The notes under the pieces were generated by a model. It had not been told where the DNA came from. It did not search any database and saw only the letters and a list, made by a program, of their open reading frames with translations. Position numbers and translations under genes: made by a program. Shown here one piece after another: positions 34,046-41,890 of a DNA stretch of 64,000 nt. Each line of letters begins with the position of its first letter. The first letter of the stretch is position 1. Source of the stretch: Zhihengliuella sp. (GTDB taxonomy: Bacteria > Actinomycetota > Actinomycetes > Actinomycetales > Micrococcaceae); NCBI RefSeq assembly GCF_031178195.1, contig NZ_JAPSJL010000011.1, forward strand, positions 27,562 to 91,561, written 5' to 3'.

Positions 34046-34627
34046 ATGGCCCGTCCCCCTGCCGCCCGCGAGAAGATCCTCGCCGCCTACTGCGAGATCG
34101 TCAGCAGCGAGGGCGAGCGCGCCGCGACCCTCGAGGCGACGGCCGCACGCGCCGGGGTCTCCAAGGGCGGGCTCCTGTACCACTTCAAGAGCAAGGACGC
34201 GCTGGCCGACGGTGTCCTCGAGCGCCTGGGCCAGGCCGCGGAGGCGGATCTGGCCCGCATGCGGGCGTCGCCGGAGGGGCCGTCGCGCTACTTCGTACGG
34301 ACGTCGGTCGAGACCGGCACCGAGCTGGACACGTTCTTCGTCGTCGTCATGCGGCTCGCCGCGGGGCAGCACCCCGGGGCGGCCGAGGCGCTCGCCGCCG
34401 TGCACGGCTCCTGGTGGCAGCTGATCCGGGAGGAGGTCGGCGACGACGCCGTGGCGGACACGATCATGCTGATCGGCGACGGCATCTACCACCACGCCGC
34501 GATGCCCGGCTCCGGCTCGACCGGCTCGACGGCCGGGTACTTCCGCGGCCGCCTCGACGCCGTGCTGGAGCAGGTCGACGAGCTACGCGCACTCGCCCGG
34601 GCCCGCACCGCGTCGGGTGCCGGCTAG
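34046..34627 (+). CDS. TetR-family transcriptional regulator
   Basis: 193 residues. The TetR helix-turn-helix is at residues ~5-50 (AREKILAAYCEIVSSEGERA, LEATAARAGVSKGGLLYHFK, SKDALADGVLERL). The remainder is the helical ligand-binding and dimer domain. The SKGGLLYHFKSKDAL variety is common in regulators of DHA2 exporters. The ATG at 34046 has no Shine-Dalgarno site, while a -10-like TAGAGT ends seven bases before it, so a leaderless mRNA is likely. It is divergent from the exporter and presumably represses it and itself. Confidence 0.92.
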   Translation: MARPPAAREKILAAYCEIVSSEGERAATLEATAARAGVSKGGLLYHFKSKDALADGVLERLGQAAEADLARMRASPEGPSRYFVRTSVETGTELDTFFVVVMRLAAGQHPGAAEALAAVHGSWWQLIREEVGDDAVADTIMLIGDGIYHHAAMPGSGSTGSTAGYFRGRLDAVLEQVDELRALARARTASGAG

Positions 34628-34980
34628 GACCCTCCCGCGCCGGTCTCCGTGCAGGCCGCGGCGGCCTCGTCGAGCAGATCCTGCGGGGCGGAGTCGCCGG
34701 CCTCGGCGACCCGGCGCAGCGGATCCAGGAGGTCGGCGGGGACCCCGGCGGCCTCGGCCGGCTCGACGAGCGAGGACAGGAGCGCGACGTCGGACGCGTC
34801 CAGCGTGCCGTCGGTCACCGGCGCGCAGATCCTCGCCACGACGTCCCGCCGGGCGGACTCGGTGACGGAGTCCACGGCCGAGGCGGCGGCGTCCTCGGTG
34901 GCCTGCTGGACCTGGGTACAGCCCGTGAGGCCGAGCAGCAGGACGGCGGCGGCCAGGACGGCGGATCGGGTTCCACGCAT
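34624..34980 (-). CDS. Small lipoprotein of unknown function
   Basis: 118 residues. A lipoprotein signal (RGTRSAVLAAAVLLLGLTGC) places the lipid-modified cysteine about residue 21. The mature part is acidic and helical with few features, and two further cysteines (ICAPV, AACTETG) could pair. It should be anchored to the outer face of the membrane. The ATG at 34980 follows TAGACT by six bases and lacks a ribosome site, so it is probably leaderless. Its end overlaps the end of the convergent tetR gene by four bases. I do not recognise a family. Confidence 0.75.
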   Translation of the reverse strand: MRGTRSAVLAAAVLLLGLTGCTQVQQATEDAAASAVDSVTESARRDVVARICAPVTDGTLDASDVALLSSLVEPAEAAGVPADLLDPLRRVAEAGDSAPQDLLDEAAAACTETGAGGS

Positions 34981-35038
34981 GTCCACAGTCTAGGGCTGCG
35001 GATCGCCGAGCATGGACCGGCTGCGGCAAGATGGACCG

Positions 35039-37633
35039 GTGACGATCTCCAACGCAGCACCCACAGGCCAGACCACCCCCACGGCACCCAGCCCGACGAC
35101 GCCGGGCCCCGCGTCGCCAGCCTCCCCGGCGCCCGGTGCCGGGACCCGGGCGGTGGTCGCACGGATCGCCGAGGAGCTCGGCGTCCAGGCGTGGCAGGTG
35201 CAGGCCGCCGTCGACCTGCTGGACTCCGGCTCCACCGTCCCGTTCATCGCCCGCTACCGCAAGGAGGCGACCGGGACCCTCGACGACACCCAGCTGCGCA
35301 CGCTCGAGGAGCGCCTGCGCTACCTGCGCGAGCTCGAGGACCGCCGGGCCGCCGTCGTCAAGGCCATCGACGAGCAGGGCAGGCTCACGGACGCGCTGCG
35401 CGCCGCGATCGCCGGCGCCACGACCAAGACCGAGCTCGAGGACCTCTACCTCCCCTATAAGACCAAGCGCCGGACCCGCGCACAGATCGCCCGCGAGGCC
35501 GGACTCGAACCGCTCGCCGACGCGCTGCTCTCCGACGTCGGGCTGGACCCCCAGGACGCGGCCGCCCACTACGTGAACGACGCCGTCCCGACCGCCGACG
35601 ACGCCCTCACCGGGGCGCGGGCGATCGTGATCGAGCGGGCCGGGCAGGACGCGGAGCTGGTCGCCGAGCTGCGCGAGCGGCTCTGGAAGCGTGGCGTCCT
35701 GCGCTCCGCCGTCGCACCCGGGGCCGGGGAGGCAGCCGGGAAGTTCTCCGACTACCAGGACTTCGCCGAACCGCTGCACCGCCTGCCGGGGCACCGGATC
35801 CTGGCGCTGCTGCGCGGCGAGCGCGAGGGCGCGCTGGCGCTGACCCTCGGCGAGGCGGATCCGGCCGACGAGGAGGCGCTCGCCGAGGCCCGCGCGGGCT
35901 ACGAGGCCGCCGTGGCCCGCGCCGTGGGTGCCGACGCTCCGGCCGGCTCGCCGGCCCACGGCTGGCGGAGCCGCACCGTCCGGCTGGCCTGGAAGAGCCG
36001 GATCCTCACCCGGCTGGAGACCGACCTCCGCACGCGGCTCTTCGAGGCGGCCGAGGAGCAGGCGGTGCGCGTGTTCGCCGACAACCTCCGCGACGTCCTG
36101 CTGGCGGCCCCGGCGGGCAACCGCACGGTCCTCGGCCTCGACCCCGGCCTGCGCACGGGCGTGAAGGTCGCCGTCGTCAACGGCACCGGCCGGGTGGTGG
36201 ACACGGCGACGATCTACCCCCACGCCAACGGGAAGTCCAGCACCAAATGGGAGGACTCGCTCGCGGTCCTCGAATCGCTCGCGGTGCGGCACGGGACCAC
36301 TCTGGTGGCCGTCGGCAACGGCACGGCCAGCCGCGAGACGGACCGGCTCGCCGGGGAGCTCCTCGCCCGCCTCGCCGGCAACCCGGCCTACGCGGAGGCG
36401 ACGGCCGCGGCGGGCGTGCGCCCGGCGAAGGTCATCGTGTCCGAGGCCGGGGCGTCGGTCTACTCGGCGTCGGCCCTGGCCGCGGCCGAGCTGCCCGATC
36501 TGGACGTCTCCCTGCGCGGCGCGGCGTCGATCGCCCGCCGCCTGCAGGATCCGCTGGCGGAGCTCGTCAAGATCGAGCCGAAGTCGATCGGCGTCGGGCA
36601 GTACCAGCACGACCTCACCCCGGCGAAGCTGGACCGCACGCTGGACGCCGTCGTCGAGGACTGCGTCAACGCGGTCGGCGTGGACGTCAACACCGCGTCG
36701 CCGGCGCTGCTGGCGCGCGTGGCCGGCGTCGGGCCCACGCTCGGGCGGAACATCGTCGAGTACCGGGACACCAACGGGCCGTTCGCCACCCGCGCCGCGT
36801 TGAAGAAGGTGCCCCGCCTGGGCGCCAAGGCGTTCGAGCAGTGCGCCGGGTTCCTCCGGGTCACCGGCGGCGAGGAGCCGCTGGACGCGTCCGCCGTGCA
36901 CCCGGAGGCCTACGGCCTCGCCGGCCGGATCCTCTCCGCCGCCGGACTGACCAGGAACGACGTCGGCGCGGCGGCCGGTGCCGTCGCGTCGCTGCGCCCG
37001 GAGCAGTTCGTGGACGAGCGCTTCGGCGTCCCGACCGTCCGCGACGTCATGGCCGAGCTGGCACGCCCCGGCCGGGATCCGCGCGGCGAGTTCGTCACCG
37101 CAGCGCTGAAGGACGGCGTCGAGACCGTCGGCGACCTGGTGCCGGGCATGGTCCTCGAGGGCACGGTCTCCAACGTCGCGGCGTTCGGTGCCTTCGTGGA
37201 CCTCGGCGTCCACCAGGACGGCCTGGTCCACGTCTCCGCGATGAGCCGGGAGTACGTCTCCGACCCGCGCGAGGTCGTGAAGTCGGGGCAGGTCGTGCGG
37301 GTGAAGGTCCTCGACGTGGATCTGGCCCGCCAGCGCATCTCGCTGACCCTGCGGCTGGACGACCCGCTGCCGTCGGAGTCCGCCGCCGGCGCGCCCGGGA
37401 GCGGCGCGGAGCCCTCGGGCGGCCGGCAGGGCGGCGGCACGGGCGGTGACTGCCCTCGGGGCGGCGGGCCGGGCGGCGGCGGGAACGGAGGACGGCCGGG
37501 GCGCGAGCGCACCGGCGGTCAGCCGGGTGGTCGGCGCGGCGGCCAGAAGGCCGGTCGGAAGCCGCAGGCCGACGGCGGTCCCGGCGGCGATACAGCCATG
37601 GCCGAGGCGCTGCGCAGGGCCGGGCTGGCCTGA
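35039..37633 (+). CDS. tex: Tex-family RNA-binding transcription accessory protein
   Basis: About 864 residues. After a Pro/Thr-rich N-terminus come the Tex_N helical region (VPFIARYRKEATGTLDDTQL, TELEDLYLPYKTKRRTRAQI), a YqgF/RNase H-like domain (VLGLDPGLRTGVKVAVVNGT), a helix-hairpin-helix (VNTASPALLARVAGVGPTLG) and an S1 domain (GMVLEGTVSNVAAFGAFVDL). The C-terminal ~85 residues are a Gly/Arg-rich tail of RGG type that could add RNA binding. Tex aids transcription and RNA turnover. The GTG at 35039 follows CAAGAT by six bases (leaderless pattern). An in-frame ATG at 35012 is the alternative. Confidence 0.93.
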   Translation: MTISNAAPTGQTTPTAPSPTTPGPASPASPAPGAGTRAVVARIAEELGVQAWQVQAAVDLLDSGSTVPFIARYRKEATGTLDDTQLRTLEERLRYLRELEDRRAAVVKAIDEQGRLTDALRAAIAGATTKTELEDLYLPYKTKRRTRAQIAREAGLEPLADALLSDVGLDPQDAAAHYVNDAVPTADDALTGARAIVIERAGQDAELVAELRERLWKRGVLRSAVAPGAGEAAGKFSDYQDFAEPLHRLPGHRILALLRGEREGALALTLGEADPADEEALAEARAGYEAAVARAVGADAPAGSPAHGWRSRTVRLAWKSRILTRLETDLRTRLFEAAEEQAVRVFADNLRDVLLAAPAGNRTVLGLDPGLRTGVKVAVVNGTGRVVDTATIYPHANGKSSTKWEDSLAVLESLAVRHGTTLVAVGNGTASRETDRLAGELLARLAGNPAYAEATAAAGVRPAKVIVSEAGASVYSASALAAAELPDLDVSLRGAASIARRLQDPLAELVKIEPKSIGVGQYQHDLTPAKLDRTLDAVVEDCVNAVGVDVNTASPALLARVAGVGPTLGRNIVEYRDTNGPFATRAALKKVPRLGAKAFEQCAGFLRVTGGEEPLDASAVHPEAYGLAGRILSAAGLTRNDVGAAAGAVASLRPEQFVDERFGVPTVRDVMAELARPGRDPRGEFVTAALKDGVETVGDLVPGMVLEGTVSNVAAFGAFVDLGVHQDGLVHVSAMSREYVSDPREVVKSGQVVRVKVLDVDLARQRISLTLRLDDPLPSESAAGAPGSGAEPSGGRQGGGTGGDCPRGGGPGGGGNGGRPGRERTGGQPGGRRGGQKAGRKPQADGGPGGDTAMAEALRRAGLA

Positions 37634-37658
37634 GCCGCGGTCTAGGCGCGGCGGGCTG

Positions 37659-39233
37659 TCAGCGGGGGCCGGGGGAGAGCAGGAGGTCGGCCATCGCGAT
37701 GCCGGCGCCCTCGTAGAGGTTGTAGACGCCGTCCACACCGAGCCTCTGCAGGTGCTCGGCCTGGTCCGGGTGATGCGCCACGGCGGTGATGCGCCCCTCG
37801 AAGCCCGCCTCGCGGAGCTGGTCCAGGGCGAAGAGATTGGAGTCGTGGAACGGCATGGCGAGGACGACTGTCTGGACCAGGCCGCCCTGGCAGATCCGGT
37901 ACCAGAACTCCAGGTCGGTGGCGTCGCCCTCCATGACGTTCAGCCCGGCCTCGCGGAGCCGGCGGACCACGGCGTGGTCGTTGTCGACCGCCAGCACCCG
38001 TAGGTCCGAGGAGGCGGTGATCCGCTCGTAGGTGGAGCGGCCGATCTTGCCCATGCCCAGGATCAGCACGTCGGCGTTGCTCGTGTCGATGGGGCGGTCG
38101 TCCGGGCGGATGCGGTCCGGGTCCTGCGCCGGGAGCCGAGCGGCCAGGTCGGGCGCCAGGTGGCTGCCGCGGCCGTTGAGCAGGGAGGAGACGACCATGC
38201 TCAGCGCCACGGCGATGCCGACCACCGGCAGCCAGTCCTCGGCGAGCATGGCCGCGCCGACGCCGACCGAGACGACGATGATCGAGAACTCGGAGAAGTT
38301 CCCGAGCACCAGGCCCGTGCGCACGGCCGAGCGGTTCCGCATGCCGAACGAACGCCCCAGCAGGATGAAGCCGAGCGCCCGGAGGGGGAGCAGGACCGCC
38401 GTCAGCAGGGCGGCCAGACCGAGATCGCTCCACGTGGGCTGATCGAGCATCCCGATGCTCAGGAAGAACCCCACCAGGAACAGCTCCTTGACGCTGTAGA
38501 GCGACTTGGACAGCTCGATCGCCCGGGCGTGCCCGGCGAACAGCAGCCCCATCACCAGGGCGCCCAGGTCGCCCTTGATGCCGACGGCGTCGAACAGGAA
38601 GTAGCCCGGCCCCAACGCCATGGCGACGCCGTAGAGGACCAGCAGCTCGCCGTGCCCGGCATGGTCCAGGAGGCGGCGGAGGACCCAGCCGGCAGGGATC
38701 AGGAGGACCAGGGCGAGAGCCCACGGGCTGGGCGGATCGTCCGAGGTCAGGGTGATGAAGACGACCGCGGCGATGTCCTGGAGGACCAGGATGGCGATGG
38801 CCGTCTGCCCGTAGAACGAGCCGTCGTCCGAGCGCTCCTCCAGCACCTTCATGCACAGCACCGTCGAGGAGAACGACAGCGCGAAGCCGACCAGCACCAG
38901 GGACCGGAGGTCCGCGTACTGCGAGAGTCCGACGGCGGCGAGGAGCCCCAGCAGCCCCGCGCCGACGAGGACGCTGAGGATGATGTGCAGGGTCGCCGTG
39001 CCGAAGGCCTCGGGGCGCGCCAGCGACCGGATGTCGAACTTGAGCCCGATCGTGAACAGCAGCAGCGTCACGCCGATGTCCGCGAGCGAGTCCAGGCCGG
39101 GGAAGCCGTCGATGCCCAGCCCGCCCAGCAGGAACCCCGCGGCGAGGAAGCCGACCAACGGCGGGACCCGGAGGCTGTGCGCCAGCCATCCGAGTCCGGC
39201 CGCGGTCAGGAGGGTGATCGCGATCTCTTCCAC
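37659..39233 (-). CDS. CPA2-family cation:proton antiporter with RCK (TrkA-N) domain
   Basis: 524 residues. The first ~375 are a KefB-like Na+/K+:H+ exchanger with about twelve helices (VPPLVGFLAAGFLLGGLGI; SFSSTVLCMKVLEER with the polar exchanger segment; GNFSEFSIIVVSVGVG). A TrkA-N Rossmann domain follows from ~400 (ADVLILGMGKIGRSTYERIT, VLAVDNDHAVVRRLREAGLN) that senses nucleotide. It adjusts potassium or pH at the cytoplasmic membrane. There is no accessory KefF-like gene nearby. It is convergent with tex, 25 bp apart. Confidence 0.9.
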   Translation of the reverse strand: MEEIAITLLTAAGLGWLAHSLRVPPLVGFLAAGFLLGGLGIDGFPGLDSLADIGVTLLLFTIGLKFDIRSLARPEAFGTATLHIILSVLVGAGLLGLLAAVGLSQYADLRSLVLVGFALSFSSTVLCMKVLEERSDDGSFYGQTAIAILVLQDIAAVVFITLTSDDPPSPWALALVLLIPAGWVLRRLLDHAGHGELLVLYGVAMALGPGYFLFDAVGIKGDLGALVMGLLFAGHARAIELSKSLYSVKELFLVGFFLSIGMLDQPTWSDLGLAALLTAVLLPLRALGFILLGRSFGMRNRSAVRTGLVLGNFSEFSIIVVSVGVGAAMLAEDWLPVVGIAVALSMVVSSLLNGRGSHLAPDLAARLPAQDPDRIRPDDRPIDTSNADVLILGMGKIGRSTYERITASSDLRVLAVDNDHAVVRRLREAGLNVMEGDATDLEFWYRICQGGLVQTVVLAMPFHDSNLFALDQLREAGFEGRITAVAHHPDQAEHLQRLGVDGVYNLYEGAGIAMADLLLSPGPR

Positions 39234-39305
39234 GGGCTCCCGTTCGTCGTCGTGCGGCGTGCTCCTACTCTAGAGGCCGGGGGCCGGGAACTGGGAGGAA
39301 GCGAC

Positions 39306-40040
39306 CTATTGCTTCACCTCGGCCAGGAGCCCCTCCATCTCCTCGATCTCGGCGGTCTGGTCCGCGATGACCTGCTCGGCCAGGGCCAGGGCCTCGGCGT
39401 TCTCCCCGGACCGGAGCTCGTCCTCGGCCATCTCGACGGCGCCGCGGTGGTGCTCGATCATCCCGGTGAGGAACAGCTCGGCGGCCCGCGCGCCGTCGGC
39501 ACCCTCGAGCTCCTGGAGTTCCTCCTCCGTGAGCATCCCCTCCATCCGGTGCCCGCCGTGATCGGCAGCGTCGGCCCCCCAGCGCTCGAGCCAGGACTCC
39601 ATGGTCTCGATCTCGGGGGCCTGCGCGGCCCTGATGCGCTCGGCGAGGTCCCGGACCTCCGGCGGCAGGTCCTCCGCGGCGAGGACGGTCTCGCTCATCT
39701 CCACGGCCTGCTGGTGGTGCGGGATCATCATCGCGGCGAACATGACGTCGGCGTCGTTGTGGGCCGTGGTCTCCGCCGGGGCGGTGGTGCTGGAGGCCGA
39801 CGGCGTCGATTCCGCGTGGTCCCCGTGCCCGGCGGACGGCGATGCCGGCTCCTCGGCCGGGGAGCCGCACGCGGCCAAGGTCAGGGAGCCGATCACGAGT
39901 GCGACGGCGGCCGCCGCCCGCATCGACCGCCGGTTGGAGTCGCGGCCGGTGCGGGCGGTCGACCGGTTCGAGGGCGGGGTCCCCGCTCCTGGCGCGGTCT
40001 GCGGAGCCTGGATGGACTGCTCGATGGTGCTGTGGGACAT
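39306..40040 (-). CDS. DUF305 family lipoprotein
   Basis: 244 residues. An N-terminal extension of ~40 residues precedes a lipoprotein signal (RAAAAVALVIGSLTLAAC). The mature part holds DUF305: MFAAMMIPHHQQAVEMSETV and, as a repeat, LFLTGMIEHHRGAVEMAEDE. These paired His-His/Met motifs are ferritin-like helices thought to bind metal, often copper, outside the cell. The ATG at 40040 has a strong GGGAG site. A His-rich membrane protein is encoded just upstream in the same direction, as is common for DUF305 genes in actinobacteria, so the two probably form one unit. Confidence 0.88.
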   Translation of the reverse strand: MSHSTIEQSIQAPQTAPGAGTPPSNRSTARTGRDSNRRSMRAAAAVALVIGSLTLAACGSPAEEPASPSAGHGDHAESTPSASSTTAPAETTAHNDADVMFAAMMIPHHQQAVEMSETVLAAEDLPPEVRDLAERIRAAQAPEIETMESWLERWGADAADHGGHRMEGMLTEEELQELEGADGARAAELFLTGMIEHHRGAVEMAEDELRSGENAEALALAEQVIADQTAEIEEMEGLLAEVKQ

Positions 40041-40134
40041 GGTGGTTTCTCCCTCTGGAGTCGGGGTGGATGGGCAGCGCTGTGCCACCGGTGCGCGACC
40101 CGGGAAGGGGCGCATCGGCGGTGGGGCCAGCGGC

Positions 40135-40680
40135 CTACGCCCGACTGATCGAGAGGAGGATGAGTGATGGAGGGCGCGCGGGACGCGGCGTCGGCACCCA
40201 CGTGAGGCACGCGGCGCGCGGGCGCGGCGCGAGACGGGGGAGGAGGTGCGCACGCGGGCGCACCAGCCGGAGCAGGACGGCCAGCGCGAGCAGGCACCAG
40301 CTCGCGACCGCGACGGCCGCGTCGCCGTCGTCGGCCGTGTGCTGTCCCGACGAGGCACTGTGCCCGGCCTCCGCGGGGAGGACGGTCGAGAGGCCCCGGG
40401 CGGGAGCGGAGTCCGCGGCGAACGGCAGCACCATGCGGTGGTGCGCGGGCCCGGGCGCTGAGGAGTGCGCGGCGGAGTCGTGCAGGGCGGAGTCGTGCAG
40501 AGCCGAGTGGTGCAGGGCGGAGTGGTGCAGGGCGGAGTCGCTCGGCGCTGCGTGGTGCGGGGCCGGGTGCGCGCCGGCGTGGTGCGCGTCGGCTTGCGAC
40601 ATGGCCAGCGTGTGCATGCCCAGCAGGGCGGCGAAGAGGAGCGGGAGGAGCATGAGCAGACGACGGCGTCGTACGCGCAT
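40135..40680 (-). CDS. His-rich membrane protein (DUF6153-like)
   Basis: 181 residues. An N-terminal hydrophobic helix (LLMLLPLLFAALLGMHTLAM) precedes a histidine-rich outer region that ends before a second helix (AVAVASWCLLALAVLLRLV) and a basic Pro-rich tail. The His-rich part contains five tandem copies of a five-residue unit, SALHH or SALHD. Such two-helix proteins commonly accompany DUF305 lipoproteins and may bind a metal outside the membrane. That is inference, and the family assignment rests on layout and context. The ATG at 40680 has an excellent GGGAGGG site. Confidence 0.7.
   Translation of the reverse strand: MRVRRRRLLMLLPLLFAALLGMHTLAMSQADAHHAGAHPAPHHAAPSDSALHHSALHHSALHDSALHDSAAHSSAPGPAHHRMVLPFAADSAPARGLSTVLPAEAGHSASSGQHTADDGDAAVAVASWCLLALAVLLRLVRPRAHLLPRLAPRPRAACLTWVPTPRPARPPSLILLSISRA
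40471..40545 (-). repeat. Five tandem 15-bp repeats in the His-rich protein gene
   Basis: Units of GGCGGAGTCGTGCAG (two exact) and close variants run from 40471 to 40545, encoding five copies of Ser-Ala-Leu-His-His/Asp on the minus strand. The copy number probably varies between strains. Confidence 0.8.
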
Positions 40681-40855
40681 TTGTCCCTCCCGTCGACTCG
40701 GCCGGCGCATTCGGTGCGACAGCAGGATAGCTCCTCGTGCTGGGCCCGCGCCCAGGTCGCTCCGTCGCTCCGCTGAGGTGAGGCTGGCCGAACCGCCGGG
40801 GATCACGGCCCTGTTCGCTTATGACGGCCGCCCGGATCAGTTAGGCCGAACTCCG

Positions 40856-40884
40856 GTGACAGCTGTTTGGAACAGGTCTAGATT
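40856..40884 (+). promoter_or_regulatory. Ferritin promoter, leaderless
   Basis: GTGACA (40856-40861), 17-bp spacer, TAGATT (40879-40884), then six bases to the ATG. Spacing implies the mRNA begins at or next to the start codon; there is no Shine-Dalgarno site. Confidence 0.65.
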
Positions 40885-40890
40885 GAACCC

Positions 40891-41394
40891 ATGGAACTCA
40901 ACGGAAAGCTCGCAGAAGCGTTCAACGACCAGGTGACCCTCGAGCTCGAGGCGTCGATCGTCTACCGGCAGCTGGCCGTCGACATGGACGCGCTGGACCT
41001 GCCCGGCATCGCCGGCTGGTTCCGTGCCCAGGCCGGCGAGGAGATCGTCCACGCGGAGAAGTTCATCGCCCACATGGTGGACCGCAACGCGCACCCCGCC
41101 ATCGGGGCCATGCACGCCCCGAACACGCGGGCGACCACCGTGGTGGCGGCCTTCGAGGCGTCGCTGGCGCACGAGGAGAAGGTCTCGGAGGCGATCCGCA
41201 ACCTGTACCGCCTGGCCCAGCAGGAGGGGGACATCGACGCGTTCCCGCTGCTGAACTGGTTCGTCGAGGAGCAGCTCGAGGAGGAGGCCAGCGTCTCCGA
41301 GATCATCGGCCGCGTGAAGCTGATCGGCGAGGACGGCAACGGCCTGCTGCGCCTGGACGCCGAGCTCGGCTCCCGCCAGGCCGGCGAGGAGTAG
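40891..41394 (+). CDS. ftn: Bacterial non-heme ferritin
   Basis: 167 residues, the usual length for FtnA-type ferritin. A four-helix bundle carries the diiron ligands: glutamate in LELEASIVYRQL, EEIVHAEKF (ExxH), EEKVSEAI and the NWFVEEQLEEE glutamate/glutamine. It stores iron as a 24-mer shell in the cytoplasm and limits oxidative damage. It is probably translated from a leaderless transcript. It is convergent with the S4-domain gene, only seven bases between the stops. An iron-dependent regulator site is not obvious. Confidence 0.94.
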   Translation: MELNGKLAEAFNDQVTLELEASIVYRQLAVDMDALDLPGIAGWFRAQAGEEIVHAEKFIAHMVDRNAHPAIGAMHAPNTRATTVVAAFEASLAHEEKVSEAIRNLYRLAQQEGDIDAFPLLNWFVEEQLEEEASVSEIIGRVKLIGEDGNGLLRLDAELGSRQAGEE

Positions 41395-41401
41395 GCGGAG
41401 C

Positions 41402-41773
41402 CTACAGGTCGAGGGACTGCCGCAGCCGGTCGAGCTCGCGGCGGTCCTTCTTCGTGGGCCGGCCGGCTCCGCGGTCGCGGACGGGCACCTGCGGAACCGC
41501 CACCCGGGGCCGTTCCGGCGTGTGGTCGATGTAGCAGGACTGCGCCACCTGGGCGCCGACCCGCTTCGCGATCGGCCGCGTGACCTCCAGGAAGCGGTCC
41601 ACCCCGTTCTGGCGCACGCGGATCTGCGCACCGGGGGCGACCGTCTGCGCCGCCTTCACCGGCCGGCCGTCCAGCTTCACGTGCCCGGCGCGGCACGCCG
41701 TCGTGGCGGCCGACCGTGTCTTGTACACGCGCACCGCCCACAGCCACGCATCGATCCGCACCTGCTCGCTCAT
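41402..41773 (-). CDS. S4-domain RNA-binding protein (Hsp15-like)
   Basis: 123 residues. An S4 domain (VRIDAWLWAVRVYKTRSAAT, CRAGHVKLDGRPVKAAQTVA, PGAQIRVRQ) is followed by a basic tail (GRPTKKDRRELDRLRQSLDL) typical of Hsp15/RqcH-associated S4 proteins. It binds 50S subunits carrying stalled peptidyl-tRNA in the species studied. The ATG at 41773 has no ribosome site. TACACT lies eight bases before it, fitting a leaderless mRNA. The frame remains open upstream but that part is composition-driven. Confidence 0.88.
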   Translation of the reverse strand: MSEQVRIDAWLWAVRVYKTRSAATTACRAGHVKLDGRPVKAAQTVAPGAQIRVRQNGVDRFLEVTRPIAKRVGAQVAQSCYIDHTPERPRVAVPQVPVRDRGAGRPTKKDRRELDRLRQSLDL

Positions 41774-41890
41774 GGGAGACCAGTGTAAGCGGCACCCGTC
41801 GTCGGCACCCGTGGACGGCACGGCTGGTTCGGGGGCCGGTAATGTGACTGGCGTCACCGCAGAGACCCCTCGACGACGCCGGAGGCCGCC

